From Bigelowiella natans CCMP2755 (taxonomy: Eukaryota > Cercozoa > Chlorarachniophyceae), in NCBI GenBank assembly GCA_000320545.1, contig ADNK01001965.1, positions 1-52,500 of the forward strand: DNA of 52,500 nt, in the 5' to 3' direction. Numbering within the stretch: the first letter of the stretch is position 1; each line of letters begins with the position of its first letter. Both the position numbers and the translations under genes were made by a program. Positions 43,390-52,500 of the stretch are shown here, in pieces. The notes beneath the pieces are model-generated. The model was not told where the DNA came from. It worked only from the letters and a program-made list of their open reading frames with translations, and made no database searches.

Positions 43390-44892
43390 ATGCCCCCTCG
43401 TCGGGGCGGCGCCGCTGTCATCGTTGCGGCGCTCTCGCTCCTCTGTTTCCTCCTACCTACTTCAGCGATCTCAGCGCGAGGATTTGGCAGCAAAAATCAT
43501 CCTGCACGACACGTCCATGAGTTGCCGAATCGTTCATTATTTAGATGTTTTCAAGTCCGGCAGCAGCAGCGACGTCGTCGGCGATTAGCAGCATCGGTGT
43601 CGTCTCCCACAGGGCCTCCTCCAAAGCGTGACCCTGTTCTAATCCTGCCGGGCTTTGTTTCTGACAAAGCAAGCTATCTTTCTCTGAAGGAGAAATTGTA
43701 AGTGAGCGAAAAAGACAGATAGCGATTCTAAGCGATCGGGTTTTGATGACTGATTAAACTGTGTGATGATTCGAGGGAGAGCCAGGGATATGACTGCGAC
43801 ATCATTGATGGTATTACCACTTTTCCCCTTCAAGATTCCAAAAATTGCGAAAGTTTTGAAAGTTGCGTCCCTTCCAACTTGTGATGAAATCAGTGAATGC
43901 GATTGACTGGGCCCCTACATTCTTCGGGCAGTCGTTCGAGTTCTACCTGGAGAGGTACAGCTTACTCGTCCATGAGATGATGATGCCAGCAGCGATGAGC
44001 AGCAGCAATAGCAGTAGTAGAGTTTAAGCGACAGATGTTGAGGCGGAATAATGGTTAGTCGGGGATTGCAGCTGCAGCAGCAGCAGGACATGATCGAAAG
44101 AAGTGATAGTAGCAGTAGCAACAGTGAGCAATAGAGCACAACGGTATGGTTCCAAGCATTGTTCTCGAATGCTACCGCCTGCCAATTCGATACATATTCA
44201 ATTCCCCTCCAAATAAATGAACAGGATAGAAGAGGGTGCTCTCTCTCTGCTGCAGCGTACTGGCAGTAGAAAGCTCAACGTTGTTGGCCACAGTGCTGGC
44301 GGTGAGTATTTGCAGACGACACGCCCCCGGAAAAATGCGACTCGCTCCCCACACATGTCAAGGATTTTAATATTAAGAATCGATGCGAATATAATTGTAA
44401 GACGACTTAGGTATCTTTACAGTATTAATGTCACTTAGGCTGGCTCGCACGGCTATGGATGGGGAGCCCATCCTTGAGCTACAATGGACGACGGTCAGCG
44501 AAAAATAAAGCAATCACTTGCTTGAGCTAGTAGCAGTTGAACATATCCAACCATATCCGGCTTTGTTTCCCCCACCCACCTCCAGATATCATGGAGCACC
44601 TCTGGTGTCGAGTTTGATTTGCCTCGGCACTCCTCACTATAGGTGTGTGCATTAGATGTGACACACACACACACACACGCACGCACGCACACACATATAG
44701 ACAGACACACAAACACACACAAAGCTGTGATGCATCCTTCATATACGAATTAAAGTTTTGTAAGTATGCATGCAGCTGACGAGAAGACTTGCCATTACCT
44801 CTCCGCGTATTCTAATCGACGCACATTTGACAACCTAACAAAGCTTGGAAGATTACCCATTTGGACGAGTCAAAGAGACAATACGAGGTCTG

Positions 44893-44965
<73 letters not shown>

Positions 44966-45662
44966 TCCCCTTAAACTCCGCGTACAATAGGGGAACGATT
45001 GGAGGAGGGGGGGGAGGATACACCCGGCTACGAGAGAGCCAAGGGGAGCAGCTTGTGGTAATAGTGATAGCTTGAAAAAAACCCTGAGAGCTTGCCTACT
45101 TTTTTAATATTATACCTCTACCTACTCTTGTTCGCATGGATATGATTCTCTTTCTCCCCCTAGGCTTTGAAAGCTTCGTCCTCCCCTTAACCCTCTTGCA
45201 TGACCTCCCTTGATTCTATAGTTATGGCACACATGATTCGCACCGCTTCAGGTACACAAATTTATGCTACCCAGGAGTTCATCATCAGGACGTGAGGTAG
45301 TGGGGATGAATGATGATCGTTAAGAGGAGGAGGATGATGATGATGATGATAATGATGATGATGAAACGACGATGGCGACAGGACGGAGACGATGATGTTG
45401 ACTACAACATTGGACGTCTTGCTTCGTTATCTTTCCAGAATAAGTATTCATGTAAAACGAATCATGAAAGCATATTAGCATAAATCTCCTCACAAAGAAA
45501 AAGCAGATGATACAGCAATAACAACCGGACAACAATAGCACTGCTTTATAGTATCTGGCTTACTTCCTAGATTCATGCATTCACCTAGGTACGTGTCGGT
45601 GTGTGGTCGTGCAATCAAAGGGAAACAATGGCGGCCAGGTGACAGAATAAAAGAGAGAGAGA

Positions 45663-45715
<53 letters not shown>

Positions 45716-46182
45716 ATGGAGGCGACAACTTGCATCGAACTAACATCCCATACTATTACGTTTCAATCTATATTTTCCATGTTATCTCTTCTCTACCTTC
45801 CCACCAGGAGTAAAAATCGAAGAATTTGTTGCACATAGCGCATATAAGGCAAATTGCGGGAACGGAGACGTTTGGGTATTACGATGTTGTGATTTACATT
45901 GTGAGCTGTAGGAGCTCTAGATCAAATAATCAAAATAGAAGGATTGTGCATAGAAATAATCGGCTTTTGGCTCCTCTTTCATATCATTTTCATGTGCATG
46001 GAATGCTTTCACGTATAGATGTTGTTATAAACGTACAGGGAGATGGAGTTACCGATTTAAAGTCCTCCTTGCTTGAGGGATCTGAGCATGTTGTTCTCCC
46101 CGGATGTATGCACTCGCCGAGCTCTTCATCGTGGTATGGAAGTGAGCCTTTCTTCGATGCCTGGGCCGAGTTCCTGTTGTAG
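43390..46182 (+). CDS. Plastid-targeted alpha/beta hydrolase (lipase/esterase-like), 12 exons
   Basis: Exons in phase: 43390-43697, 43776-43810, 43894-43954, 44225-44301, 44439-44493, 44586-44642, 44844-44887, 44991-45057, 45252-45296, 45589-45638, 45808-45869 and 46039-46182, 334 residues. The leader is two-part: signal peptide MPPRRGGAAVIVAALSLLCF ending near TSA, then a basic transit-like region (QQQRRRRRLAASVSS). The catalytic domain has DPVLILPGFVSDKASY (oxyanion strand), YDCDIIDG, VNAIDWAPTFFGQSFEFY, the nucleophile elbow VVGHSAGGWLARLW (GHSAG), CLGTPHY, YVSVCGRAIKGK, GDGVTD with a likely acid and PGCMHSP with the catalytic His, then WYGSEPFFDAW. This order is that of the plant chloroplast alpha/beta hydrolases with GHSxGGWLAR. 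The substrate is probably a lipid or ester in the plastid, but this is inference. A TA/GT repeat fills the intron at 44888-44990. Confidence 0.93.
44894..44957. repeat. Compound (TA)n-(TG)n microsatellite
   Basis: This fills most of the short intron between exons 44844-44887 and 44991-45057 of the hydrolase gene. Confidence 0.95.
45655..45709. repeat. (GA)n microsatellite
   Basis: This lies in the hydrolase intron that follows the exon ending at 45638, starting soon after the donor. Confidence 0.95.
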
Positions 46183-46903
46183 GTTTTGCTTCAGCACAAT
46201 TCATGTTGTTGGGCAAAAGCTTTGACAATAAAGGTTTACCATCGTCGCGAAAGCTCATGTAGTATATAAGTATCTTTGTGATTAGTCACAGATTGTGTGC
46301 AATTATTATTCATTTGTTGCTGTCCATGCAGATTGTATGGCGCACATGCACTCATGCTGATAATAATGACATCAATGCTGTGTCAATCATGCATGGTAGA
46401 ATATTGAGCATTGATGAACTTTGAACTTCGCAATTATGCAGTCGCCATGTACGCGTGCTTTGTAAGCAACATGTACTCGACAACCCTAGAGCAAACAAAT
46501 CATCTGCACGTGCCAGGCCGCTCATGTGCCGCAAAAATCATTAAGAAGGTAATTTGGCAGCCCTGCTGCTGTACGCATTACTAAAAGCTCATGCTCAGTT
46601 TGATTGCATTTAGACCTTGCATGTAACCTTCATCATGTGTAAATAAGTCTGGACCATAAGGCCTCCACTCCGGGAACCAAGAACGTCAATATCTTCCTGT
46701 ACTTTGCGGAAATTTTTGCCTATTGCATGATGATTGCCTTCATTACGTGCACAATCTTGACTGTACAGGCCACATACATGCAGGGGGGGAGGGAAGAAGC
46801 GATGCAAATCGTGGGGGCCGATTCGCTTTGCGAGTACGGGGGAGGTAATTAAGACAGCTTGGTACATTCGCAAGACAATTAGTGCTGTCTGTCCGTGATT
46901 GCG
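46183..46903. other. Intergenic, no gene seen
   Basis: The 3' ends of two convergent genes (hydrolase + and glycosyltransferase -) meet here. Short frames only. A GCACATG-rich portion near 46330-46530 resembles the repeat blocks but is too short to classify. Confidence 0.55.
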
Positions 46904-48220
46904 TCATAAACCTTGCGCTGCCGATGAGAACAGGACGTGTTTTAAAAACGCATCAACTCTCATGCCCTCCACTGTGGTGTCGAGATTCATCTTCCGAGCA
47001 AAGAGCGAGCACTGTCGCATTTGCTTGAATGTCGCGAGCCGAATTCTCTTGAACAGCATCGGATGATTCCTAGAGAAATCCTCCTCGGCCTCCGAAGGCT
47101 CGAAATGGTTCCATTCCATTCTCCACGAGACAAAGGAGGTTTTGGCGCTCACTTCAAGCGGGACGCTTCGATTCTCAGCAGCAGCGCCTTTCGTTCTTAC
47201 GACATTGATTGGATACGTCTCTTCTATAGCAGATGGGACCCCGTTTCGCACAGCGTCTAGCCATTTTCTGATCAGAGGTTGGAATATGGTTGGGAGAGGC
47301 ACGCCCTCTTGTTCTACCACAAGTCGCTCGTGCTCCTGGATGAAGGCCAGCATGTCGCTGCGACGAAGATAAGTCCACGTTTCGGCCTTCCAGATGGGCC
47401 GTTTCTTTATCTCCTCCTCGGCCTGGGAGCGGCTCCAACCCGACCTTCGCCCAAACACCGAATGGTCTGTCGACCCAAGGAGTTGTCGTGCCTTGCTGAG
47501 TGTATGGACCGGCACATGCGAGTCGGAAAGCAAGATGCATCCGAACACATCCTCATCCCGCAACAGAGTCTTGTACCCCCTCGTCATCACCAGAGTGCTT
47601 GCGGCCCATGCGGAGGGTGTGTGGGGAAGAACGTTGTGCCTGAATCCAAGCTTTGGAGCCTTTTCTACGGTTACATCTAGCGATGAGTAGTGAATGACGG
47701 CTTCCCACTCGCTCGTTTCTGATTTGGTAAAGTATTTCGCCCACAATTCAGCGAATGTTAACCGATCGTTGACAAGAAATAGGAAGCCCAGCTTCCCACT
47801 CACTTCTCGACAATTTAGCTCTCCTTCCAGGACAGCATGGCACCATGCACCGGTGCCTGTTATACGATAGCTATGAATCCTGACGTTTCTGCCATCCGTT
47901 TGTGAGATGTTAGAGGCATTTACGGCTGCTTCGGTTGACACCCCACCGTTCATTGTGGATGATGCGCCCGCATTTCGGAAAGCTCCGCATGCGGAAACGT
48001 AGCGGTGGGGTTTGGACGCGCTGGGTTGTGTCGTCAGATTTACTTCCTTGAGGATCTCTCTGCTTCCTGCATCGAGCGTCCCGAAATCGTGGAACGTGTC
48101 TATGTCGCTATCTTCCTCAACCATCCAGAAGAAGATCACGCCTGCCAACAGCAAAGGCACATACGGACACTTGCCTGAGCCCATCCAAAGCATCAGCCAG
48201 AGTCTGTGCACACACGTCAT
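46904..48220 (-). CDS. Core-2/I-branching-type (GT14/DUF266-like) glycosyltransferase, intronless
   Basis: A single frame of 438 residues. The start gives a type II membrane anchor: short basic head, then YVPLLLAGVIFFWMV. The lumenal part matches the branching-enzyme family: GKLGFLFLVNDRLTFAELW (the FLFL block with the LW residues that follow), AVIHYSSLD, DEDVFGCILLSDSHVPVHTL (the FvLLSExcIPL block) and RKWLDA near the C-terminus. Human relatives add GlcNAc in beta-1,6 linkage to O-glycans; plant relatives have arabinan or pectin roles. The acceptor here is unknown. It is head-to-head with another membrane-anchored glycosyltransferase (48599-49986). Two N-glycosylation sites (NVT, NAS type) are visible. 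The lack of introns contrasts with most neighbours. Confidence 0.82.
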   Translation of the reverse strand: MTCVHRLWLMLWMGSGKCPYVPLLLAGVIFFWMVEEDSDIDTFHDFGTLDAGSREILKEVNLTTQPSASKPHRYVSACGAFRNAGASSTMNGGVSTEAAVNASNISQTDGRNVRIHSYRITGTGAWCHAVLEGELNCREVSGKLGFLFLVNDRLTFAELWAKYFTKSETSEWEAVIHYSSLDVTVEKAPKLGFRHNVLPHTPSAWAASTLVMTRGYKTLLRDEDVFGCILLSDSHVPVHTLSKARQLLGSTDHSVFGRRSGWSRSQAEEEIKKRPIWKAETWTYLRRSDMLAFIQEHERLVVEQEGVPLPTIFQPLIRKWLDAVRNGVPSAIEETYPINVVRTKGAAAENRSVPLEVSAKTSFVSWRMEWNHFEPSEAEEDFSRNHPMLFKRIRLATFKQMRQCSLFARKMNLDTTVEGMRVDAFLKHVLFSSAAQGL

Positions 48221-48598
48221 ACGTCATAGGTGACCCCAGGCGAGCAACGACGACACAGATCGTTAATTAAAATGCGGTGTAGACGTGTGGGAACCTGTCT
48301 ACTGCATCCTGTGAGCGCGGTTTAGCATCCAAGAACCCTACGCGCTCATACACGAAAGCTGAATGGAGGGAGGCAGCGGCGGATGACGATTATGCACGAC
48401 GGCGGAATCCGCGTCCCAGTGCACTAATGTGACGCAGCGCCCATGCTTATTGCACAGCAAGAAGCATGCCTCCCTCCCGTCTTCGATATCTTTGGAACTG
48501 CGACATGAAATTACATGGAAATCCTAGGAAATCCGGTTAAAACCCAGGGCATTTTTGCCTTGTTTGTTGCAGTAGTACCAAAAGCTGTTCTCCCGACA
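48221..48598. promoter_or_regulatory. Divergent promoter region between two glycosyltransferase genes
   Basis: About 380 bases between head-to-head starts, the tightest divergent pair in the window. An in-frame ATG at 48515 could extend the + strand protein by 28 residues. No clear TATA element. Promoter role is inferred from layout. Confidence 0.45.
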
Positions 48599-49544
48599 AT
48601 GCGGCGTCGTCATCGGGATCCAGAGAACTCTGGACTCCGAGAAGTGGCTCCCCCTCCCTCTCCTGTCGGCCCCCCCGGCCAGCGCTCGGAGCATACGCCA
48701 TCCGCGGATGAGGGAGCTGAAGATCTTGGCCCAGGTGTACTGCCGGTCCCCCGACCGGCAGAAGAGGCCTTTCGCGTAAGAAGAATAAGAATAAGAAGAC
48801 TACGAGTGAGAAATCCATGCAGGTTTGTTTCCTTGACAGCTCCAATATTCATTACAGGTATATGGCAGTCCAGATAATCATACGTGCAGCTCTTCTTTGC
48901 CCGTTGCTCTTCGTCGTTATAGCAATGATCACCAGATACAACAGATCCCAATCTGAGAGTTTGCCCAACAATAGCGTTAGCGTTGCGTTCCAACGTGAGA
49001 TTTCCGAAGTGGCAGCAGGATCAGAGCTCTACCCAGCCACCTCCATCATCCTCACAGGAGTTTGCCGTGATGTCGAGGCCTTTCTTCCCAAAGTGCTTTC
49101 AAACATTCTAAAGATTACGTCTGCGTTCTCCAGATCACTCGTGGTGATATTCGAAAACGATTCAAAGGACCAAACAGCCGGAATGCTGAAAGGCTGGGCA
49201 ATCAATCGCAACGTAGTTCTCCTCACTGGTGACGGGTTGGGAGAAGGCCGCAGGGAAGCACGGCTCGCAATGGCAAGGAACTCCATATTGTCGTACATCA
49301 GGGAGAAGGAGTTATTCCTTAAATACGACTATTGGATCAATATAGACATGGACGATATTCTCAGTTTCTCTGATATCTCTCCGGAGGTGTTCCAAACAAC
49401 ATTGACAGATACAAGGAGTTGGGATGTAGTCTGTGCGAATACCTGGCCTGAATGGTAAATTGTATTATGCCATTGATTCTGAAATGTTATTTCCCTTCTG
49501 CTGTTCCCCGGGCTGGTCGTGTTTGAAGAAGCTAGTTGCTGACG

Positions 49545-49580
<36 letters not shown>

Positions 49581-49986
49581 TCCCCTACTCTTCTTCGTAC
49601 GTAGGTACTACGACCGCCTTGCCCTTCGTACGGTAGAGGGTCCCGTAAAGTCCGAGGGATGCCCTGACGACTCTGATTGTCATGAGAACCGTCCTATCAA
49701 TCTATCGGCGTGGTTCAAGGGTACGAATTTGGGGCAGGGGATACCCTCGTCCTACCCTAGTTGGCTGTCCGTTGAGTCGTGTTTCGGGGGGTTGGCCATT
49801 TATCGCCTCAGTACTGTCGGGGCTAGCAACTGCACGTATGACGGAAAGGATGACTGCGAACATGTCCCCTTTCATGGCTGCATCAATCGTAACGGTGGGG
49901 AAATGTTCCTGAACCCCTCCTTGGTGCCTTTTCGGATACCCGAAGATACAATACCTCACTCACCAGCGTGGGCCATAACGCATTAG
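48599..49986 (+). CDS. GT-A-type glycosyltransferase, CAP59-like, type II membrane protein
   Basis: Three exons: 48599-48822, 48858-49454 and 49605-49986, 400 residues (428 from the ATG at 48515). The N-terminal 75 residues are Pro/Arg-rich and cytosolic. Exon 2 opens with a membrane anchor (AVQIIIRAALLCPLLFVVIA). The catalytic part reads TSIILTGVCRDVEAFLPKVL, VVIFENDSKDQTAGML, an RN-rich helix (RLAMARNSILSYI) and the metal-binding DxD in YWINIDMDDILS. Exon 3 gives YYDRLALRTVEG, VESCFGGLAIYR and DCEHVPFHGCI, matching the closing blocks of this family (CAP59/mannosyltransferase-like and related viral and algal enzymes). The sugar and acceptor are unknown. Intron 1 is only 35 nt. Intron 2 holds an (ATC)n run at about 49544-49580. 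Confidence 0.85.
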
Positions 49987-50949
49987 TGCTGCACAAGCTG
50001 AAATTAGAAATATTCTTTCGGAGTTGGCATGGCACCTTGCCACTTGTCGCACCAGGAGCTTTCTCTGGGTAGCTAGAGTTAATAGGCTTATGCAATATTA
50101 GATCGATAAGAAATGTGTTGCACTTCAGACGCTATCACAGTGTCACATCTCTGTTAGATTTAGATGCTACCTTGAAGCTCCTTTCACAGTACCCCACTAC
50201 GATGCGGAGGAAGGGAGGAACAACGTGACTTCATAGTGTTCGCACATGCCCTCGCACGCTACGATTGCGCGATAGAATTTTGGCGCATCGTAGCCACAAT
50301 AATAGCCATCTGTATTTGAAGCTCGCGTTGGGACGGAGCAAGAGTGCTGTCGACTTGTTGTACTTTTCTGCATGTGCTCTGCGTGGCATGTGCTATAGGA
50401 TGGAGGCGCTTAAGATTACGCCTACTGCATAGCTAATAACTAATAACTAGCAATGCATAGATAATTCATTAGGATGACCATTAAAAAAATGTTATAATTT
50501 ATTCATTACATCCGTCCTATATTTATATTTATAGTGTATGATTCGAGGCAGGCATCGCCTTCTGCAAATAATATGCATAGCTAAGGCAGCATCAACAGGT
50601 GACGTGTATTTGCTCGAAATTCCATTGCCACTCTTCTACGCTCGTTGGCGGCGACATTTGCTCAGCACTGGGCATTACAAATAACGCGACCTGTCCATAG
50701 TCTGCTACATGCAATAGATGCATGTGAGATGGACACACCTCTTTACGGCGCGCAGCTCTTCTAACTCTATAAATACGTGTGTGCGTGCCGTTTCTACATC
50801 GAGTGCCTTGTGTCTAGGGCAATACAATTCTTAAAGTTGAAACTTAGTTGCCATCGCTTTCTGTTGCCATTCTTTTCATCCAAACAAATGTCAGGCCAAC
50901 GCTCTAACAACCGTGTGCTTACGTTCTCGTGAAGAAACAGCAACTATAT
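49987..50949. other. Intergenic, no gene seen
   Basis: The 3' ends of two convergent genes meet here. AT-rich, with TATTTATATTTATAG-like stretches near 50520 and no exon or RNA gene that I can support. Confidence 0.6.
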
Positions 50950-52247
50950 CTATGCTTTTCTTTCCTCTTCTTCCCCTTCCGTCACAACGAAGGCCAAAGA
51001 TCGATACAAACGGCATCTGATTCGCTCTTGGTAAACTTCTTCGACAAGCTCCCATCCCTGAAGATGCACAGTGAATTTTCGGAACCAACGACATCGAAAA
51101 TAAATAAATCAATCTCACCATTGATGTCGGTATGTCCGGGCGCTTGTGAGGGGTGAGAACCACTAGAAACGGGGCCAATTCGCTACATGTAAACACATTA
51201 GTAAGGACAACGACATTGGATCTTCTATCACTCGCATGTTGGGTTTTGCCTTAATTGCGAAAGCATTGCCCACAGCATTGACTTCGACGCTAGGTGTAAT
51301 GCAAAAGAGCTGATAACCAGGTCGAACCTTCGTGGACAAAATAAAAATATTTTATCAGGTGCCATCTAATGTAGAGGGAATATGCCCTTGCCTCTTCTCT
51401 GAATAGCAGCCGTTAGCAATATCCTTGAAGGAGTATTTTTCAGCCTCCATGCCAGTCCTCTGAGCATAAGCCTACCATAGCGTTCGTTGTCGTTTCCCCA
51501 CAACAACAGTTGTTACCACGGCGCACAAAAGATGGGGTTTTAACTGAAAGGAAGACTACCTTGAATGTGTATGGATCCGTCGCTGTGAAGTTGCACTTCG
51601 CCTTCCCGAGATATTTTTGAAGTGCAATCGTCGCCTGGAGTGGTCGCAAAGTTTTTGGAGGTCAGAGGCATATGAGTTCGCTATTATTACTATGTTGCAG
51701 ATTAGTCTCTTTGATGAAAAACTCTCTTCATGCCCACCTCTCCTGATCCGCAAGCCAGGTCGAGTACAGAAGTTATCTTACCCAATACAACTTTCGCCCC
51801 TCCCCCCCCCCCTCCTCCAGTGCACTTCGAATCCACATCATCACCAGCCTTTCGGCCACTGGCCGTCGCGGTTACCCATTTCTTCATCGCGATATTTAGG
51901 ACCCGCTGGATTGCTGCATCATGCGGATTTACGTACTTTCCGCCGAAATTGGCGTAGAAATCTTTGACTCCGTGAGTCTCGTACTCTCGACGCACAGACC
52001 CTGCAGCCGAAGTGGAAGAGGAGTAGGACGCAGATCGTTCAGGCGTTCCACCCCCTTTACAGCTGCCATCCCACCCCTTCTTCTTCTTCTTCATTACTTC
52101 GACGCCAACCACAAGCAAGGTGATGAAGATCGTTAAGAGGCGTCTCAATGACCGTCCGTGGGTGGCCTGACTGGGCCGAAGCCAGGGAGGAGGATGAGCA
52201 GGAAGAGGGTCCAAAATTTTGATTGTCGGGAGAACTTCGAATGACAT
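50950..52247 (-). CDS. Class I SAM-dependent methyltransferase, membrane-anchored, unknown substrate
   Basis: Exons in phase: 52247-51738, 51634-51560, 51459-51392, 51327-51232, 51182-51119 and 51057-50950, 306 residues. The N-terminus has a hydrophobic segment (LLTIFITLLVVGVEV) that would anchor it; if Met at 52094 is used instead, the anchor is lost. The domain starts with YETHGVKDFYANFGGKYVNP. Motif I is SVLDLACGSGE, and the next blocks are FTATDPYTF, RTGMEAEKYSFKDIANGC, FDLVISSFALHL and FLVVLTPHKRPDIP, ending GWELVEEVYQERIRCRLYRS. This set of blocks is a conserved eukaryotic family of uncharacterised methyltransferases; I cannot name the substrate. The intron between 51459-51392 and the next exon starts with GC rather than GT (GC-AG). 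A Gly-rich insert precedes motif I. Confidence 0.88.
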
Positions 52248-52500
52248 CCAGTTTTTACCTGCGACATGGTGATTAACATGTCGTAGTCGACAGAATAGTA
52301 GGGTTTTTGTAAAAAATATTTAGGGAACATCTACGCGGGAAACTTCCACGAAAAGTTTCCGCACTAGTCAGCGTCCAGCGAGCTTTGAAACTGCCCTTCC
52401 GCTCAGACCACGTGGCAACTCCCCCCCCCCCCCCCCCCTAAAATCCTGCATTCTTCGCTTGTGAACAAGACCAAAGTCGTGTCATGAGTGGGAGTGCAAA
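52248..52500. other. 5' flank of the methyltransferase gene with poly-C tract
   Basis: Upstream of the methyltransferase start. It contains a C homopolymer run at about 52421-52438 and no coding exon I can support. Confidence 0.5.

Overview
This window is nuclear DNA from an intron-rich, single-celled eukaryotic alga with a complex (secondary) plastid. A chlorarachniophyte close to Bigelowiella natans is my best guess. Three points support this. There is a PsbR-like photosystem II subunit of the green plastid lineage. Two other proteins (a rhodanese-like protein and an alpha/beta hydrolase) begin with a signal peptide followed by a basic, Ser/Arg-rich transit-like stretch, the two-part leader of plastids reached through the secretory system. 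Genes are cut into many small exons by GT-AG introns full of microsatellites. The species call is inference; the sequence names no organism.

I rebuilt the genes by joining in-frame pieces across splice sites. Each join had to keep the reading frame, and in recognised families also the family's motif order. Layout, left to right: the C-terminal half of a major-facilitator transporter (+, to 2520); an STK16-like lipid-anchored protein kinase (-, 3298-4848); a degenerate repeat block (about 5100-6100); a 14-exon metallo-beta-lactamase-fold hydrolase (-, 6101-9608); a small unrecognised coiled-coil protein (+, 9975-11939); a 15-exon, roughly 1455-residue unrecognised protein with one C2H2-like finger (-, 12753-20461); a LINE-type retrotransposon remnant (20470-21700); a GH30 glucosylceramidase (-, 21760-23424); another repeat block; a 16-exon transportin-3/importin-13-type nuclear transport receptor (-, 24338-32094); an intronless coiled-coil/MATH protein (+, 32860-33921); a two-domain GNAT acetyltransferase (-, 34480-36098, 5' end open); PsbR (+, 37165-38056); a plastid rhodanese-like protein lacking the catalytic cysteine (-, 39137-40740); a universal stress protein (+, 41230-42021); a repeat block (42022-43330); a plastid-type alpha/beta hydrolase (+, 43390-46182); two divergent membrane-anchored glycosyltransferases (-, 46904-48220 and +, 48599-49986); and a SAM-dependent methyltransferase (-, 50950-52247).

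The genes do not form an operon or one pathway. Loose themes are plastid function (PsbR, rhodanese-like protein, hydrolase), glycan and glycolipid handling (two glycosyltransferases, glucosylceramidase) and signalling or transport. Several pairs are divergent and probably share promoter space: importin/MATH, rhodanese/USP and the two glycosyltransferases. I saw no rRNA, tRNA, CRISPR array or prokaryotic-type operon. No gene family here is a known defence or mobile system beyond the decayed retroelement. The most novel item is the large orphan protein.
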